Assembly: GCA_949987565.1 (NCBI GenBank)
Contig: OX465116.1
Coordinates: 2,639,726 to 2,703,725 of the forward strand
From: Luidia sarsii
Lineage: Eukaryota > Echinodermata > Asteroidea > Paxillosida > Luidiidae
Reading direction: 5' to 3'
Length of the DNA stretch: 64,000 bases
In this document: positions 45,804 to 55,433 of the stretch, one piece after another
Numbering within the stretch: position 1 is the first letter of the stretch
Layout of the letters: each line of letters begins with the position of its first letter
Notes under the pieces: generated by a model
Told to the model about the DNA's origin: nothing
The model's database searches: none
Seen by the model: the letters and a program-made list of their open reading frames with translations, nothing else
Program-made: the position numbers and the translations under genes

Positions 45804-46773
45804 GTAATAGGTTTGCGGTGACACCATGCAAAATTCTCTCTTGGTTTGGAGAAGAGCCGGAGGAACTTATGTACGAAAAGTATACTTTGTTCCTCTTCAG
45901 GAGACTGCTTCAGGAGCCTGAAGATAAACTGCTTCAGCAGTCTCCTGAAGACGAACTGCTTCAGCAGTCTCCTGAAGACAAACTGCTTCAGCAGTCTCCT
46001 GAAGACAAACTGCTTCAGCAGTCTCCTGAAGACAAACTGCTTCAGCAGTCTCCTGAAGACAAACTGCTTCAGCAGTCTCCTGAAGACAAACTGCTTCAGC
46101 AGTCTCCTGAAGACAAACTACTTCAGCAGTCTCCTGAAGACAAACTGCTTCACCAGTCTCCTGAAGACAAACTGCTTCAGCAGTCTCCTGAAGACAAACT
46201 GCTTCACCAGTCTCCTGAAGACAAACTGCTTCAGCAGTCTCCTGAAGACAAACTGCTTCAGCAGTCTCCTGAAGACAAACTGCTTCAGCAGTCTCCTGAA
46301 GACAAACTGCTTCAGCAGTCTCCTGAAGACAAACTGCTTCACCAGTCTCCTGAAGACAAACTGCTTCAGCAGTCTCCTGAAGACAAACTGCTTCACCAGT
46401 CTCCTGAAGACAAACTGCTTCACCAGTCTCCTGAAGACAAACTGCTTCAGCAGTCTCCTGAAGACAAACTGCTTCAGCAGTCTCCTGAAGACAAACTGCT
46501 TCAGCAGTCTCCTGAAGACAAACCGCTTCAGCAGTCTCCTGAAGACAAACTGCTTCAGCAGTCTCCTGAAGACGAACCGCTTCAGCAGTCTCCTGAAGAC
46601 AAACTGCTTCAGCAGTCTCCTGAAGACGAACCGCTTCAGCAGTCTCGGGAAGCAGTCTCCTGAAGAGGAACAGAGTATACTTTTTGAAACATCGAGTTCC
46701 TCCGGTTCTTTTCAGAACCACACATACTCACAAAAGAGAGAATATTACATGGTGTACACCACAAACCTATTAC
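45804..46773. mobile_element. Long-TIR element with a minisatellite core
   Basis: A left arm (45804-45911) and a right arm (46649-46773) of more than 100 bp are reverse complements with scattered differences. Shared blocks are GTAATAGGTTTG, GACACCATG/TACACCATG, TTCTCTCTT, GAGGAACT, AGTATACTTT and TTCCTCTTCAGGAGACTGC. The core is a 27-bp tandem repeat derived from the innermost arm sequence. No transposase is present. The architecture resembles foldback-type elements. Neither a family name nor a clear target duplication can be assigned. Confidence 0.8.
45912..46648. repeat. 27-bp hairpin-forming minisatellite, about 27 units
   Basis: The unit GACAAACTGCTTCAGCAG+TCTCCTGAA repeats with few substitutions (CAGCAG/CACCAG, AAACTG/GAACCG). 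Each unit contains CTTCAG, a seven-base loop and CTGAAG. The period is a multiple of 3, so several frames on both strands stay open for more than 270 codons. These frames (QQSPEDKLL, LQETAEAVC) are not credible genes, although expression of the QSPEDKLLQ frame cannot be excluded by sequence alone. Confidence 0.92.
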
Positions 46774-47008
46774 ACCCAGAGATGTAGTGTGGCTCTAAAA
46801 AGAGAGCTGGTAAATCAACGTTTAAGACAGTGTGTACCCCTGACACCAGGTAGACTATGCACTCTGCAAAATGTTGAGTTACTGGCTCTCCTGAGAGCCA
46901 CTTTTCTCATTGAAAGAGTTAACAATGTCATCACACCCTTCACAAGTCATTACACCCTTTCTACTGTGTTTCCTTTTGCTTTGAGAATTTTTGTTCAATT
47001 TTTTTTAG
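46774..47008. other. Sequence upstream of the first aprataxin exon seen
   Basis: The tract ends TTTTTTTTAG at 47008, a good splice acceptor, and includes an in-frame TAG. The exon at 47033 could therefore be the first exon or an internal exon spliced from an upstream, unseen one. Confidence 0.45.
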
Positions 47009-47032
47009 TGTGACAAAAACAGTCATTTTTGT

Positions 47033-47197
47033 ATGGCATCGTCAGTCTCGAGGAAAGGACGGGATGGACCGAGTGGAGGTGGACCTCCCGCTAAGAAGAC
47101 CTACTGGAGCCTGTCTCTCCTAGACTCCATGAAGGACCCAGAATATCAGGTCTTCAAGGATGACAGGGTGGTGGTGATCAAGGACAAGTACCCAAAG
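47033..47197 (+). CDS. APTX: Aprataxin, exon 1 in window
   Basis: The ATG at 47033 opens [19 protein letters not shown]. After [18 protein letters not shown] comes [17 protein letters not shown], and the exon ends at donor AAG|GTGCTG in phase 0. The last block matches aprataxin's HIT-domain start ([16 protein letters not shown]). Aprataxin is a nuclear DNA-repair hydrolase that removes AMP from abortive 5'-adenylated DNA ligation ends. The six exons in the window join in phase to a 202-residue protein holding the HIT domain and a C-terminal zinc finger. Vertebrate aprataxin is about 340 residues because of an N-terminal FHA domain that binds XRCC1/XRCC4. No FHA exon was seen. A splice acceptor at 47008 is in phase with the ATG, so upstream coding exons remain possible. 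Confidence 0.9.
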
Positions 47198-47793
47198 GTG
47201 CTGGACAGACTTGTATGACTCATGACTAGGACTCAGACTCAGAAGCCGTATGTTCCATGAGGCTGACGACATTGAGTCAGGTTTATGTAGGCATCCTTTG
47301 GTCATTTCTGACGGTGGTGTAGCCGTTCTTGGTGTGGCTTCGGAGGCCCACTCTTGAGTGGCTGTCTCTGCTGCAGCGCGTGTTCGCAGACGAAGGACGA
47401 TGGGGCTTGGGAGGCTGTTCCGGCCTTCCGCCGGGCCCGCTCCTGGGACAGAATGTCTGCCCTGGCGTCCTCGGCTACTTCCAGTTCTGTCTGCACCACC
47501 TCCATGATAAGTGGTCGGCACGATAACAATGAATTACACTCGGATCTACTTCATTATACTCAGTTTTTACGTGCATGACTTATGGTTTGAGTAAAAAAAT
47601 AACCTGCATTAATTAATCTTTAGTCATTAGTCTTTGTGATATTTTGTGCTTGCCACATTGCAGTCACTAGCTACGCTGTATGTGTATGAGCATTGACAGA
47701 CTTGTTTTGAGCAAGGTGGGTTGAACGATGGATGCAATAAGTTTTCTCTCAGTGGTGTACTTGACTGTTGTTATTTGATCAACCGATCTCTAT
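47198..47793. other. Aprataxin intron 1, first part
   Basis: GC-rich stretch at 47290-47520, open on the minus strand, with no recognisable product. Nothing else was seen. Confidence 0.45.
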
Positions 47794-48262
47794 AGCCTTG
47801 TCCGCACTGGACTTATTTTTACCGAGCCCGTGGGTAACATTCCAATGGGTAAATCTTCCAAGCGTCCGCACTTGGACTTTTCGACTCGGGTAAACTAACC
47901 GAGACGATCGGTAAAACTAACCGACTCATGTACATGTGTGTGCACTCTAGGTACACAAACACGTTGTTACCCTGCGCCGGCACGAGTCTTGCATACAGTA
48001 ACGTAACGTGCGGGGCGCCGGATGCGTTTTTTTACCGAGTCGTTTACCGAGACGTTGTGTCCGGATTTGACTTATCGACTCGGTTAAACTGACCTGGTCA
48101 ATTTAATCGGGCAGAAGTTGGTCGGTTAAACTACCCACTGGAGTCGGGTAAGTTACCTGGGAGGAAAACTTCCTGGGCTGTCCGCACTGGACTTAAAATG
48201 GTCAATTTACCCATTTGCTCGGTTAGTTTACCCATTTTAAGTCCAGTGCGGACGCGGCTTTA
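47794..48262. mobile_element. MITE family B, complete copy in APTX intron 1
   Basis: Starts AGCCTTGTCCGCACTGGAC and ends GTCCAGTGCGGACGCGGCTT. The interior is a close reverse-complement match to the 19178 copy: ACCGAGACGATC, TTGCATACAGTAACGTAACG, GGTTAAACTGACCTGGTC and GGAGGAAAACTTCCTGGGC. No coding capacity is present. Confidence 0.85.
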
Positions 48263-48318
48263 GAAAGCCGGAATCAAACTGTGGGTTGCCACCTGCCCAC
48301 CTCAGACCCTTAAAAAAT

Positions 48319-48720
48319 TCAGGGGGACACCCTACCGTGTAGTTCAGGGTAGGTGGTTAACACACTCTTGGCAGCTCTGCCATATTGCAAGGGATATAGA
48401 CAATAGACATAGGCATTTGCCTGTGGTCTCCACCTCAAATTATACACCGCTTGAATGAATCTCTGGCGCCACTCCGACCACTGGCCCGCCTTTCCAGTGC
48501 TGCTTCTTTGCCGTTCGTTGGTATCACGCCCTGACCGTTCTCGGATGTTGTAAACCCAATGCATCTTTGGTCTGGCCCACGGAACGACGACATCCCCCTG
48601 GCATCCCATCCACAACAGCAAGCTGCCGGACCACCTTGGCCTAACCACATGATCCCACCGAGCTGCCTTGCCTTCTGTTACAGCTGTAGTGTTGAAGCAC
48701 CATTGGTCGGCCGATAAGGC
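48319..48720 (-). mobile_element. Degraded LINE 3'-end fragment (tentative)
   Basis: Minus-strand frames read HVVRPRWSGSLLLWMG, then PWARPKMHWVYNIRE and QWSEWRQRFIQ. This pattern resembles the C-terminal tail of non-LTR retrotransposon ORF2 proteins (GHVxR ... GRPKxxW ... W...R). The copy is frameshifted and abuts aprataxin exon 2. Confidence 0.4.
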
Positions 48721-48761
48721 ACCACGGAGTCTAACATACATTTGCATTCTGATTTGTCTAG

Positions 48762-48880
48762 GCGCGCCATCATTTCTTGGTGTTGCCGCAGGAGAGGATA
48801 GCCAGATTAACAGCACTCAAGCCTCACCACGCGGGTCTCCTGAGGCACATGCAGCAAGTGGGAGAGAAGATCATTAGAAA
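48762..48880 (+). CDS. APTX: Aprataxin, exon 2 (HIT domain)
   Basis: Acceptor TTTGTCTAG and donor GTAAGT. The exon encodes ARHHFLVLPQERIARLTAL, then KPHHAGLLRHMQQVGEKII and R plus two bases. It continues KYPK from exon 1 as KYPKARHHFLVLP, matching the family's KYPKARYHWLVLPW. Phase 2 at the donor is completed by the first base of the exon at 51694, giving Asn. Confidence 0.92.
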
Positions 48881-48954
48881 GTAAGTGACAACTCAGCTCC
48901 CGGTTAGAATTTAGTTGTGGCCAAAATGTGAATCGTTCTGCAAAAAAAGGTACT

Positions 48955-50000
48955 AAAACCCTAACCTTCCTCAATCCTTCACAATCCTCCGGGGGGGGGG
49001 GGGGGGGGGGGGTTGTTGGCGGATTGTGGAGGATTGAGGAAGGTTGTAAAATTTTAACTGGAGGATTGTGGAGGATTGAGGAAGGTTGTAAAATTTACAC
49101 TGGAGGATTGTGGAGGATTGAGGAAGGTTGTTAGATCTACACTGGAGGATTTCGAGGATATGAAAAGCTGTGGAACTTTGACAAAGGCACGTACCATGGA
49201 GCTACCTACTTATAGCTCCATGCATGTACTGTCTTGTCAACTGTAATGTAAACAAAGGAGCCAATTATATGTACTTAGTTGTGGAGGATTGAGGCAGTGG
49301 GGTACATGTACATTTATGTATTCACAAACCCATATTGGAGGATTGAGGCAGTGAGGATCTTGCACAAACTCACATTGGAGGATTGTGGAGGATTGAGGCA
49401 GTGAGGATCTTGCACAAACTCACATTGGAGGAATGTGGAGGATTGAGGCAGTGAGGATCTTGCACAAACTCACATTGGAGGATTGTGGAGGATTGAGGCA
49501 GTGAGGATCTTGCACAAACTCACATTGGAGGAATGTGGAGGATTGAGGCAGTGAGGATCTTGCACAAACTCACATTGGAGGATTGTGGAGGATTGAGGCA
49601 GTGAGGATCTTGCACAAACTCACATTGGAGGAATGTGGATGATTGAGGCAGTGAGGATCTTGCACAAACTCACATTGGAGGATTGAGGAGGATTGAGGCA
49701 GTGAGGATCTTGCATAAACTCATATTGGAGGATTGTGGAGGATTGAGGCAGTGAGGATCTTGCACAAACTCACATTGGAGGAATGTGGAGGATTGAGGCA
49801 GTGAGGATCTTGCACAAACTCACATTGGAGGATTGAGGAGGATTGAGGCAGTGAGGATCTTGCATAAACTCATATTGGAGGATTGAGGAGGATTGAGACA
49901 GTGAGGACTTGCACAAACTCATAATTATTGGAGGATTGAGGCAGTGAGGATCTTGCACAAACTCACATTGGAGGATTGTGGAGGATTGAGCAGGGTTCCA
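48955..50000 (+). repeat. GGAGGATTGTGGAGGATTG minisatellite, 50-bp units
   Basis: An inverted pair (CCTCAATCCTTCACAATCC, a G-run of about 22, then GGATTGTGGAGGATTGAGG) opens the region at 48963-49045. About three 55-60-bp units follow to 49145. From about 49290 a regular 50-bp unit (GAGGCAGTGAGGATCTTGC + ACAAACTCACATTGGAGGA + TTGTGGAGGATT) runs to about 50000. GGATTGTGG and GGAATGTGG alternate, giving a 100-bp higher-order period. It lies in aprataxin intron 2. Confidence 0.95.
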
Positions 50001-50477
50001 GTCATTCCATGTACAGAGGGTGAAAAATCCTCTTTTTTTGGGGGGGGGGTTTACAAAATAAGTGTTTTACACATCTACTATACCTATATTTTCAGTATCC
50101 ATAACGAGAAGTGATGAATTTAATTGAAAAAAAAAACAATATCAGCAAGTTTCTGCTGAATGATTTCATCCTTGTTTTCTTTTGAAATGGCTTGTTTTTC
50201 CTTAAGTCAAAAATTCTGAGAATGAATGTACTCATTTTCCGATAACTTGAAAATGCAATATGCTGCAGGCCTCAAACATACATCAAATTGAAGCTCATTT
50301 AATGGCCTTTCCATCCTCGTTTAATGCGAAATTTTGTGAAATTGCAAATTGAGAACCCTTCTCGCAGAGTGGGTCACAAAGTTGTCCCAGGGCCGTTTCA
50401 CTTGAGTAGCCTTGTCTCATAGATACTGCTGCTGTTAGTCCGTTGTTTACATTGGGAAAGCTACCCACTACACCCAT
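50001..50477. other. Aprataxin intron 2, no feature seen
   Basis: AT-rich, with a short G-run near 50040. Nothing recognisable. Confidence 0.45.
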
Positions 50478-51260
50478 AAGCTGTGTTCGCATTGGACTTA
50501 TTTTGCGAGGATTTAACCGAGCCAATGGGCAAATGAAAAACGGGCACATTTAACCGGCATCCGCACTTGGACTTTTGACCTGGCTAAATGTAGCCTGTGA
50601 GGCTGGGAGATTTAGACGCATGAGGTCTCATGCAATTGATCAATGTATGCTTTACCTAGCTACTACTACCTCAACACAATGACCGCTCTACACATTTTTG
50701 TCTCGGGCAAAGTGTCCATGGTATTCTACCTGGGCAGACGTTGGCCAGTAAAAATTTGGCCATGCGGATTGGGTAAAGTAACCAGGAGGAAGATTGCCTG
50801 TGACGCCCACTAAACTAAACTAAAATCTCTGAGTGCCAGGAGGCACATAAGGCTAGGACATCAGCATTCAACTGGGGTCGGTCTTAGGCTGCATGGTGCA
50901 CCGTACTCCAGGAGCTCCAGCCCGCACCGTTTCTTTCAACCTCCACCATACGTCGCCATGTTGTTTTGGGGCGACCTCTTTTCCTTCTTCCTTCTGGCAT
51001 CCACACTAAGGCCACAGCGCAGTCGTCAGATGGGTCCTTTCTCAGCACATGGCCGATCCAGTTCCATCTTCTTCTTCTCACTTTGTCACTGATCTTGACC
51101 GCCTCCGCCATCTGGAGAACTGTTTTATTTGGGGTATGCTGCTGCCATCGGATGTTGAAGATTCTTCTTCTGTGACGCCCACTCTGGTCTCAAAATGGGT
51201 AAAGAACCCATTGTCTTGGTGACTTTGCCACTGAAAAGTCCAACGCGGACCAGGACTATT
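50478..51260. mobile_element. Diverged MITE B-like element split by a LINE
   Basis: The left part contains AAGCTGTGTTCGCATTGGAC, CCGAGCCAATGGGCAAATG and CCGCACTTGGACTTTTGACC. The right part has CAAAATGGGTAAAGAACCC and AAAAGTCCAACGCGGACC. These are recognisable family B modules, heavily mutated. The element is interrupted at 50812-51169. Confidence 0.6.
50812..51169 (-). mobile_element. LINE ORF2 3' end, 5'-truncated insertion
   Basis: The minus strand reads QHTPNKTVLQMAEAVKISDK, VRRRRWNWIGHVLRKD, PEGRRKRGRPKTTWRR and, after one stop, DVLALCASWH. This is the typical C-terminal tail of RTE/jockey-like reverse transcriptase ORFs (W-GHVLR ... GRRKRGRPK-TW). A TTTAGTTTAG tail lies at the 3' end. 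CTGTGACGCCCACT is duplicated exactly at 50798-50811 and 51170-51183, a target-site duplication. Confidence 0.85.
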
Positions 51261-51319
51261 GAAGTGTGGTAGTTGTTGGAAGTAATTCACAGTGAAGCCT
51301 ATTTGGGCTCAATTTGAAG

Positions 51320-51665
51320 AAAAAAATTGAAATTATCAATTATCAATACTTCAGAAACACTGTTTAGTTTTATTGAATTATCTTTACTTTGTTCTTACTC
51401 TTTGTACATAGTGTACTGGGTCTCACTCTATAACCTATTGTCCTGTTTTAGTCCGTGTGTAGTTAGTAGTAGTTGTTGTTGTTGTTTTTTCTTGTCCAAG
51501 GGAAAGGTACAAAAGCTCTGCTTCACATTTTTCCTTCATATTGACATCTTCTGATATTACACTTAATTACATACTCTCTGTAAGGATATTTTGTTTATAC
51601 ATAAGCCTTAATGAATTGTATACCCAGGATGTTAATGTGGAAATAAATGTTGAATTGAATCATTT
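51320..51665 (+). other. Possible LINE 3' UTR remnant
   Basis: AT-rich sequence ending GGAAATAAATGTTGAATTGAA, the kind of polyadenylation-signal-plus-microsatellite end seen on invertebrate LINEs. It has no coding content. Assignment is weak. Confidence 0.3.
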
Positions 51666-51693
51666 AAATTGAGTTGTCTTTCCCCCTGTACAG

Positions 51694-51753
51694 TGCTATT
51701 GGCAAGAAGGAACTTGGGTATCGCCTGGGCTACCATGCTGTCCCTAGCATGAG
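51694..51753 (+). CDS. APTX: Aprataxin, exon 3 (HIT domain)
   Basis: Acceptor CCCTGTACAG and donor GTAACA. It encodes (N)AIGKKELGYRLGYHAVPSM plus AG, matching the family block RFRLGYHAIPSMS just before the catalytic histidine triad. Phase 2 is completed by C in exon 4, giving Ser. Confidence 0.93.
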
Positions 51754-51865
51754 GTAACAAAACTTTTCATTGACGCCTGTCATCACCGTCCAAAGCCATA
51801 TTCACTATGGAGCTTATGGGGTCAAATGAGAAATTGGCAAAGAAACCTTTGCTGGACCGGTACCT

Positions 51866-51938
51866 GGCTGGATAGCTCAGATGGAAGAGCACTGGTGCGT
51901 TAATCCAGAGGTCTCTAGGGTTCAAGTCCCGGTCCAGT
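51866..51938 (+). mobile_element. tRNA-derived SINE, best-preserved copy
   Basis: Box A TAGCTCAGATGG (51873-51884) and box B GGTTCAAGTCC (51919-51929) are near consensus. A 7-bp acceptor-like stem (GGCTGGA with TCCAGTC) and a D stem can be drawn. The anticodon loop (GCGTTAA) lacks the invariant U33 and the T stem is broken, so it is a SINE head rather than a working tRNA gene. Confidence 0.7.
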
Positions 51939-53175
51939 CAAATTTTTCTGTGCCAAATTTTTTTAATTTGCGCAAAAGTTCCCATTCAGTTTTTCCCTTG
52001 TTTATTTGAGTATATGGGGTGTTACACTAATGCAACCTGGTGGTAAAATGATACCAAATCCGGTTGGGTTAGCTAACCTCTCACGCCTTACTGCTTACTG
52101 TGCCCTGCAGTGCTATTGTTGACATTTAGTTCATTTCACTTATTATTTCATAGGGAGGAACGTAGAAGATATAAAAATAAATGTATATAGAAAACAATGA
52201 AACAAGTTGTTAATAATAATTATATCCGAGAGACAAAATTAACAGCAACCCTGTAGGATTGCCACAATCAAGTAGCTCTACAAATCAACATAAAAAGATG
52301 CCGACATGTTGATAAAAAGGTTGTCAACAATGTAGACCAATTTCAGCATATTTTTTGGGAGTATTTTGAGGCCAAACAGCTCTGACTGGAGAGTTCACCT
52401 CTTCTAACAGACAGTGAGACCCCTTGACAAGGATAGAAGTGGTTGGTACACTTGAAGACCAATTTCAATATTTTCCTGGAGTATTTTGTGGCCCCAAAAG
52501 TCTAACTTGATGATTTTCGAAGCAAACTGAAGAGGTCTGGGCCCAGACCCAGGGAATCTAAGCAAATGCACCCATTATGAAAAGTGTACCTTCGTTTTGT
52601 TTTATAAGGGTAATGTCAAGCCACTTCAATTTATTCTTGGGGAAAAAAACCGATGCTTAACACAATCTGGGGTTCACAGTTTCAGGTTTTGGTGCAATTG
52701 GGAGATTTGCGGTCTTGAATGTTGCTCTATTTGACTACAGAAGTGAAGGGATGTGACCTGAAAATAGGAGCAAATCAGTTTGGGTGATTTTTGTTGGGGT
52801 AAATAGAGAAAATTCCTCTCAGCTAGACAAACAAAAATGAAAAATCTATAACAGCTTAAGTTTCAAGCAACAATTTCCAGTGCTTTCACCAAAACCGAAT
52901 CACAAACGCGAAATAATTGAAAATGGATTCACTGTTGTTGTTATTGTTTGTGTCAGGCTGTTTGGTTTTTTGTGTGTTGGGGAGGCAGGTTTGCAATATG
53001 CAATTAATAGATTTAGTGTGCTGCATCCTTTACTCACTTACAACAGAAACCAAAAGCAGGCCAAGAACAGGCAAATTTAAAAAAAATAGAGCACTGGTGG
53101 TCCGGCTGGACAGTTGAAAAAAAGTAGTGAATGTCGTCAGCTGTGAGAGATTGACTTTGACTTGTGTCCTTGCAG
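51939..53175. other. Aprataxin intron 3, weak direct repeat
   Basis: Two similar blocks at about 52336-52410 and 52457-52530 (GACCAATTTCA...ATATTTT...GGAGTATTTTG-GGCC) form an imperfect direct repeat. Otherwise nothing was recognised. Confidence 0.45.
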
Positions 53176-53279
53176 CCACATCCATCTTCACGCCATTAGT
53201 CAGGATTTGGACTCCCCATGCCTGAAGCACAAGAAGCACTGGAACTCCTTCACCACAGACTTCTTTATAGACTCCGAAG
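53176..53279 (+). CDS. APTX: Aprataxin, exon 4 (catalytic HIT motif)
   Basis: Acceptor GTCCTTGCAG and donor GTAACC. It encodes [19 protein letters not shown], then [15 protein letters not shown] plus one base. HIHLHA is the histidine-triad active site (H-x-H-x-H). The middle His is the nucleophile that takes up AMP. SQDxDSPCLK--KHWNSF is diagnostic of aprataxin. Confidence 0.95.
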
Positions 53280-53639
53280 GTAACCGGACTCACGATTGAC
53301 TTCCGACAGAATTGCCTGCAGATTCTGCCAAATCTGACCGCAGTGTTTCTGTCTTTCCCTTAACTATGGGCTGAGGGGTAGACTTCCGTTCTCTCTAATC
53401 AACTACATGTACCTGTAGTTGCTTCCATCCAAGGAAAGTGGGGTGTCATTCCCTGGAGATATACGGCAGTACAAGGGTAATCTTCCCTGACTGGTGCCCC
53501 CCACATCAGCAAAGCTATTAAACTACATCTACCTGTACACTGCAGTAACCATGTACTGTACTCAAAGTCAAGTACATTTTTCTCCTGAGGAAGGCCATAG
53601 CATCATGCAAAGCTTCAAATATTTCAAGTGCTTACACTC

Positions 53640-54450
53640 ATGGCCACGTACTTGTACTGAAGGCCATGTATTTGTACTCGGGGGCTAAGTATTTGTACTG
53701 GGGGCCAGTGCTCACACTCACGGTCAAGTACTTGTACTCACGGTCAAGTACTTGTACTCATGGCCAAGTATTTTTACTCATGGCCAAGTACTTGTACTCA
53801 TGGCCAAGTATTTGTACTCATGGCCAAGTATTTGTACTCATGGCCAAGTATTTGTACTCACTCAATACCAAGTACTTGTACTCGTGGTGAAGTATTTGTA
53901 CTCAGGGTCAAGTGTTCATACTCATGGCCAAGTATTTGTACTCATGGCCAAGTACTTGTACTCATGGCCAAGTATTTGTACTCATGGCCAAGTACTTGTA
54001 CTCATGGTCAAGTATTTGTAATCATGGCCAAATAATAGTACTAATGGCCAAGTACTTGTAATCATGGATAAGTGTTTGTACTCATGGCCAAGTATTTGTA
54101 CTCACTGCCAAGTATTTGTACTCATGGCCAAGTACTTGTACTCACGGGCAACGGGTCAAGTACTTGTACTCATGGTGAAGTATTTGTACTCACTGCCAAG
54201 TATTTGTACTCACATCCAAGTACTTGTACTCATGGCCAAGTATTTGTACTCATGGCCAAGTATTTGTATTCACTGCCAAGTACTTGTACTCACGGTGAAG
54301 TATTTGTACTCAGGGTCAAGTGCTCATTCCCCATGGCCAAATAATTGTACTCGTGGCCAAGTACATGTACTTGTACTCACTGCCAATTACTTGTATTACT
54401 CGCCAAGTGCTTGTACACATGGCCAGATTCTTGTACACATGGCCAAGTAG
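53640..54450 (+). repeat. 20-bp minisatellite (TACTCATGGCCAAGTATTTG)
   Basis: About 40 variable units. Variation is concentrated at CTTG/TTTG and in the CATGGCC/CACGGTC/CACTGCC block. It lies in aprataxin intron 4. YLYSWPS and THGQVFVL frames arise from the period. Confidence 0.95.
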
Positions 54451-54547
54451 TCCTGCATGTGGCAAAGTATATGTAATTTTGTACACACACCCATGGGAAT
54501 GTACTCAACTGAAACAGTAGTTGACCTTGTAGGCAGCCTCCATGAAG

Positions 54548-54622
54548 ATGTCAGATAGCTCAGGTGGTAGAGCACCGGTGTGCTTAAACCACAGCATCTG
54601 GTTCCAATCCTGGCCTAGTCAA
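54548..54622 (+). mobile_element. tRNA-derived SINE fragment
   Basis: Box A TAGCTCAGGTGG (54556-54567) and box B GGTTCCAATCC (54600-54610), with trailer CTAGTCAAATTGG. Same subfamily as 45557 and 51866. Confidence 0.65.
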
Positions 54623-54682
54623 ATTGGCTCTCTCCTTACTTCAGTCAGTGCGCTCTTTCAAACTGTGGCATGCATCTTAGAG

Positions 54683-54840
54683 TTAACTCTTTCACTACGG
54701 AATTAATGTGCATGTCTGTACGGAATAAATTGGGTAATATATTAGAAACAATGGGACACGCGAGCCGATGTATCGGCTTTCCGTCAACAGAGAGCGGTTT
54801 ACCGAGCCGATGTATCGGCGCGCCGTACGGAAAGAGTTAA
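54683..54840. mobile_element. piggyBac-like MITE with TTAA duplications
   Basis: TTAACTCTTTCACTACGG at the left and CCGTACGGAAAGAGTTAA at the right form terminal inverted repeats. Each is bounded by TTAA, the obligatory piggyBac target. The 158-bp interior holds two copies of GCCGATGTATCGGC (54764-54777 and 54806-54819). It lies 34 bp upstream of aprataxin exon 5. Confidence 0.8.
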
Positions 54841-54874
54841 AGTATTTGGCGGTGTGCTCTTTTTTTTTTGACAG

Positions 54875-54956
54875 CGGTCATTGAGCAGTTGGAGAAAGAG
54901 GGCAAGGTGGATACTTCTGGAAGGGATCCTGAGACCAAACTGAAGCTACCTCTCAG
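54875..54956 (+). CDS. APTX: Aprataxin, exon 5
   Basis: Poly-T acceptor TTTTTTTTTTGACAG and donor GTAAGA. It encodes (A)VIEQLEKEGKVDTSGRDP, then ETKLKLPL plus AG, matching the family's AVIEMVQEAGRV...LLKLPLRC linker between HIT domain and zinc finger. Confidence 0.92.
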
Positions 54957-55433
54957 GTAAGACAGAGCCACTGCTGATATTCTGGATCAGGTGGATAGTC
55001 AGTCAGACAGGAGAAGCACATCTTTGTTTCTCCGCACGTATGGGGGTAGTTAGGCCGCCGGGACACTTCAACAATCTCGGCTGGTTTTTTTTAGAATATT
55101 TTCATGTTCAACTCATTTTGCCTGCTAAGTTTTCTAATTGAGTTAAGCTTTCACACATTGCTGGGATGGAACCCTTCCAGTTGGATGGGCGGGAAGAGAT
55201 TCTTGAAGACGAAGCTCCAAAACCTGATGGCAACAGTCAGGATTGTGGCTGTGATTTCATTTTGTTTCAACTGAATCCTTACAAAAAAATTACAAATCTG
55301 CAAGGCAAAGCAACCAGTGGTAAATAATCAGGGAATATTTTTGTAATCTGAATTTTTTTTGTGAAGTAAAAACCAAAAAACTATTGCAAACTGCTCACTG
55401 ACTTATTTGACCTGCAATGCATGAATCTTAAAA

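Noticed and set aside
45818..46787. Overlapping 270-310-codon frames on both strands (QQSPEDKLL, NCFSSLLKT, LQETAEAVC)
   Set aside because: The 27-bp period keeps several frames open at once. There is no start context, splice structure or non-repeat domain. Treated as a minisatellite.
47120..47578. Minus- and plus-strand frames of 65-133 codons in aprataxin intron 1
   Set aside because: GC-rich stretch open in several frames at once. The first part is the antisense of aprataxin exon 1, and no family was recognised.
49290..50000. CRISPR-like array of regular repeats
   Set aside because: The unit repeats without unique spacers, the setting is a eukaryotic intron and no cas genes are present. 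It is a minisatellite.
51866..51938. Functional tRNA gene
   Set aside because: Box A and box B are good, but the anticodon loop lacks U33, the T stem does not pair properly, and the same head recurs in related degenerate copies, so it is a SINE.
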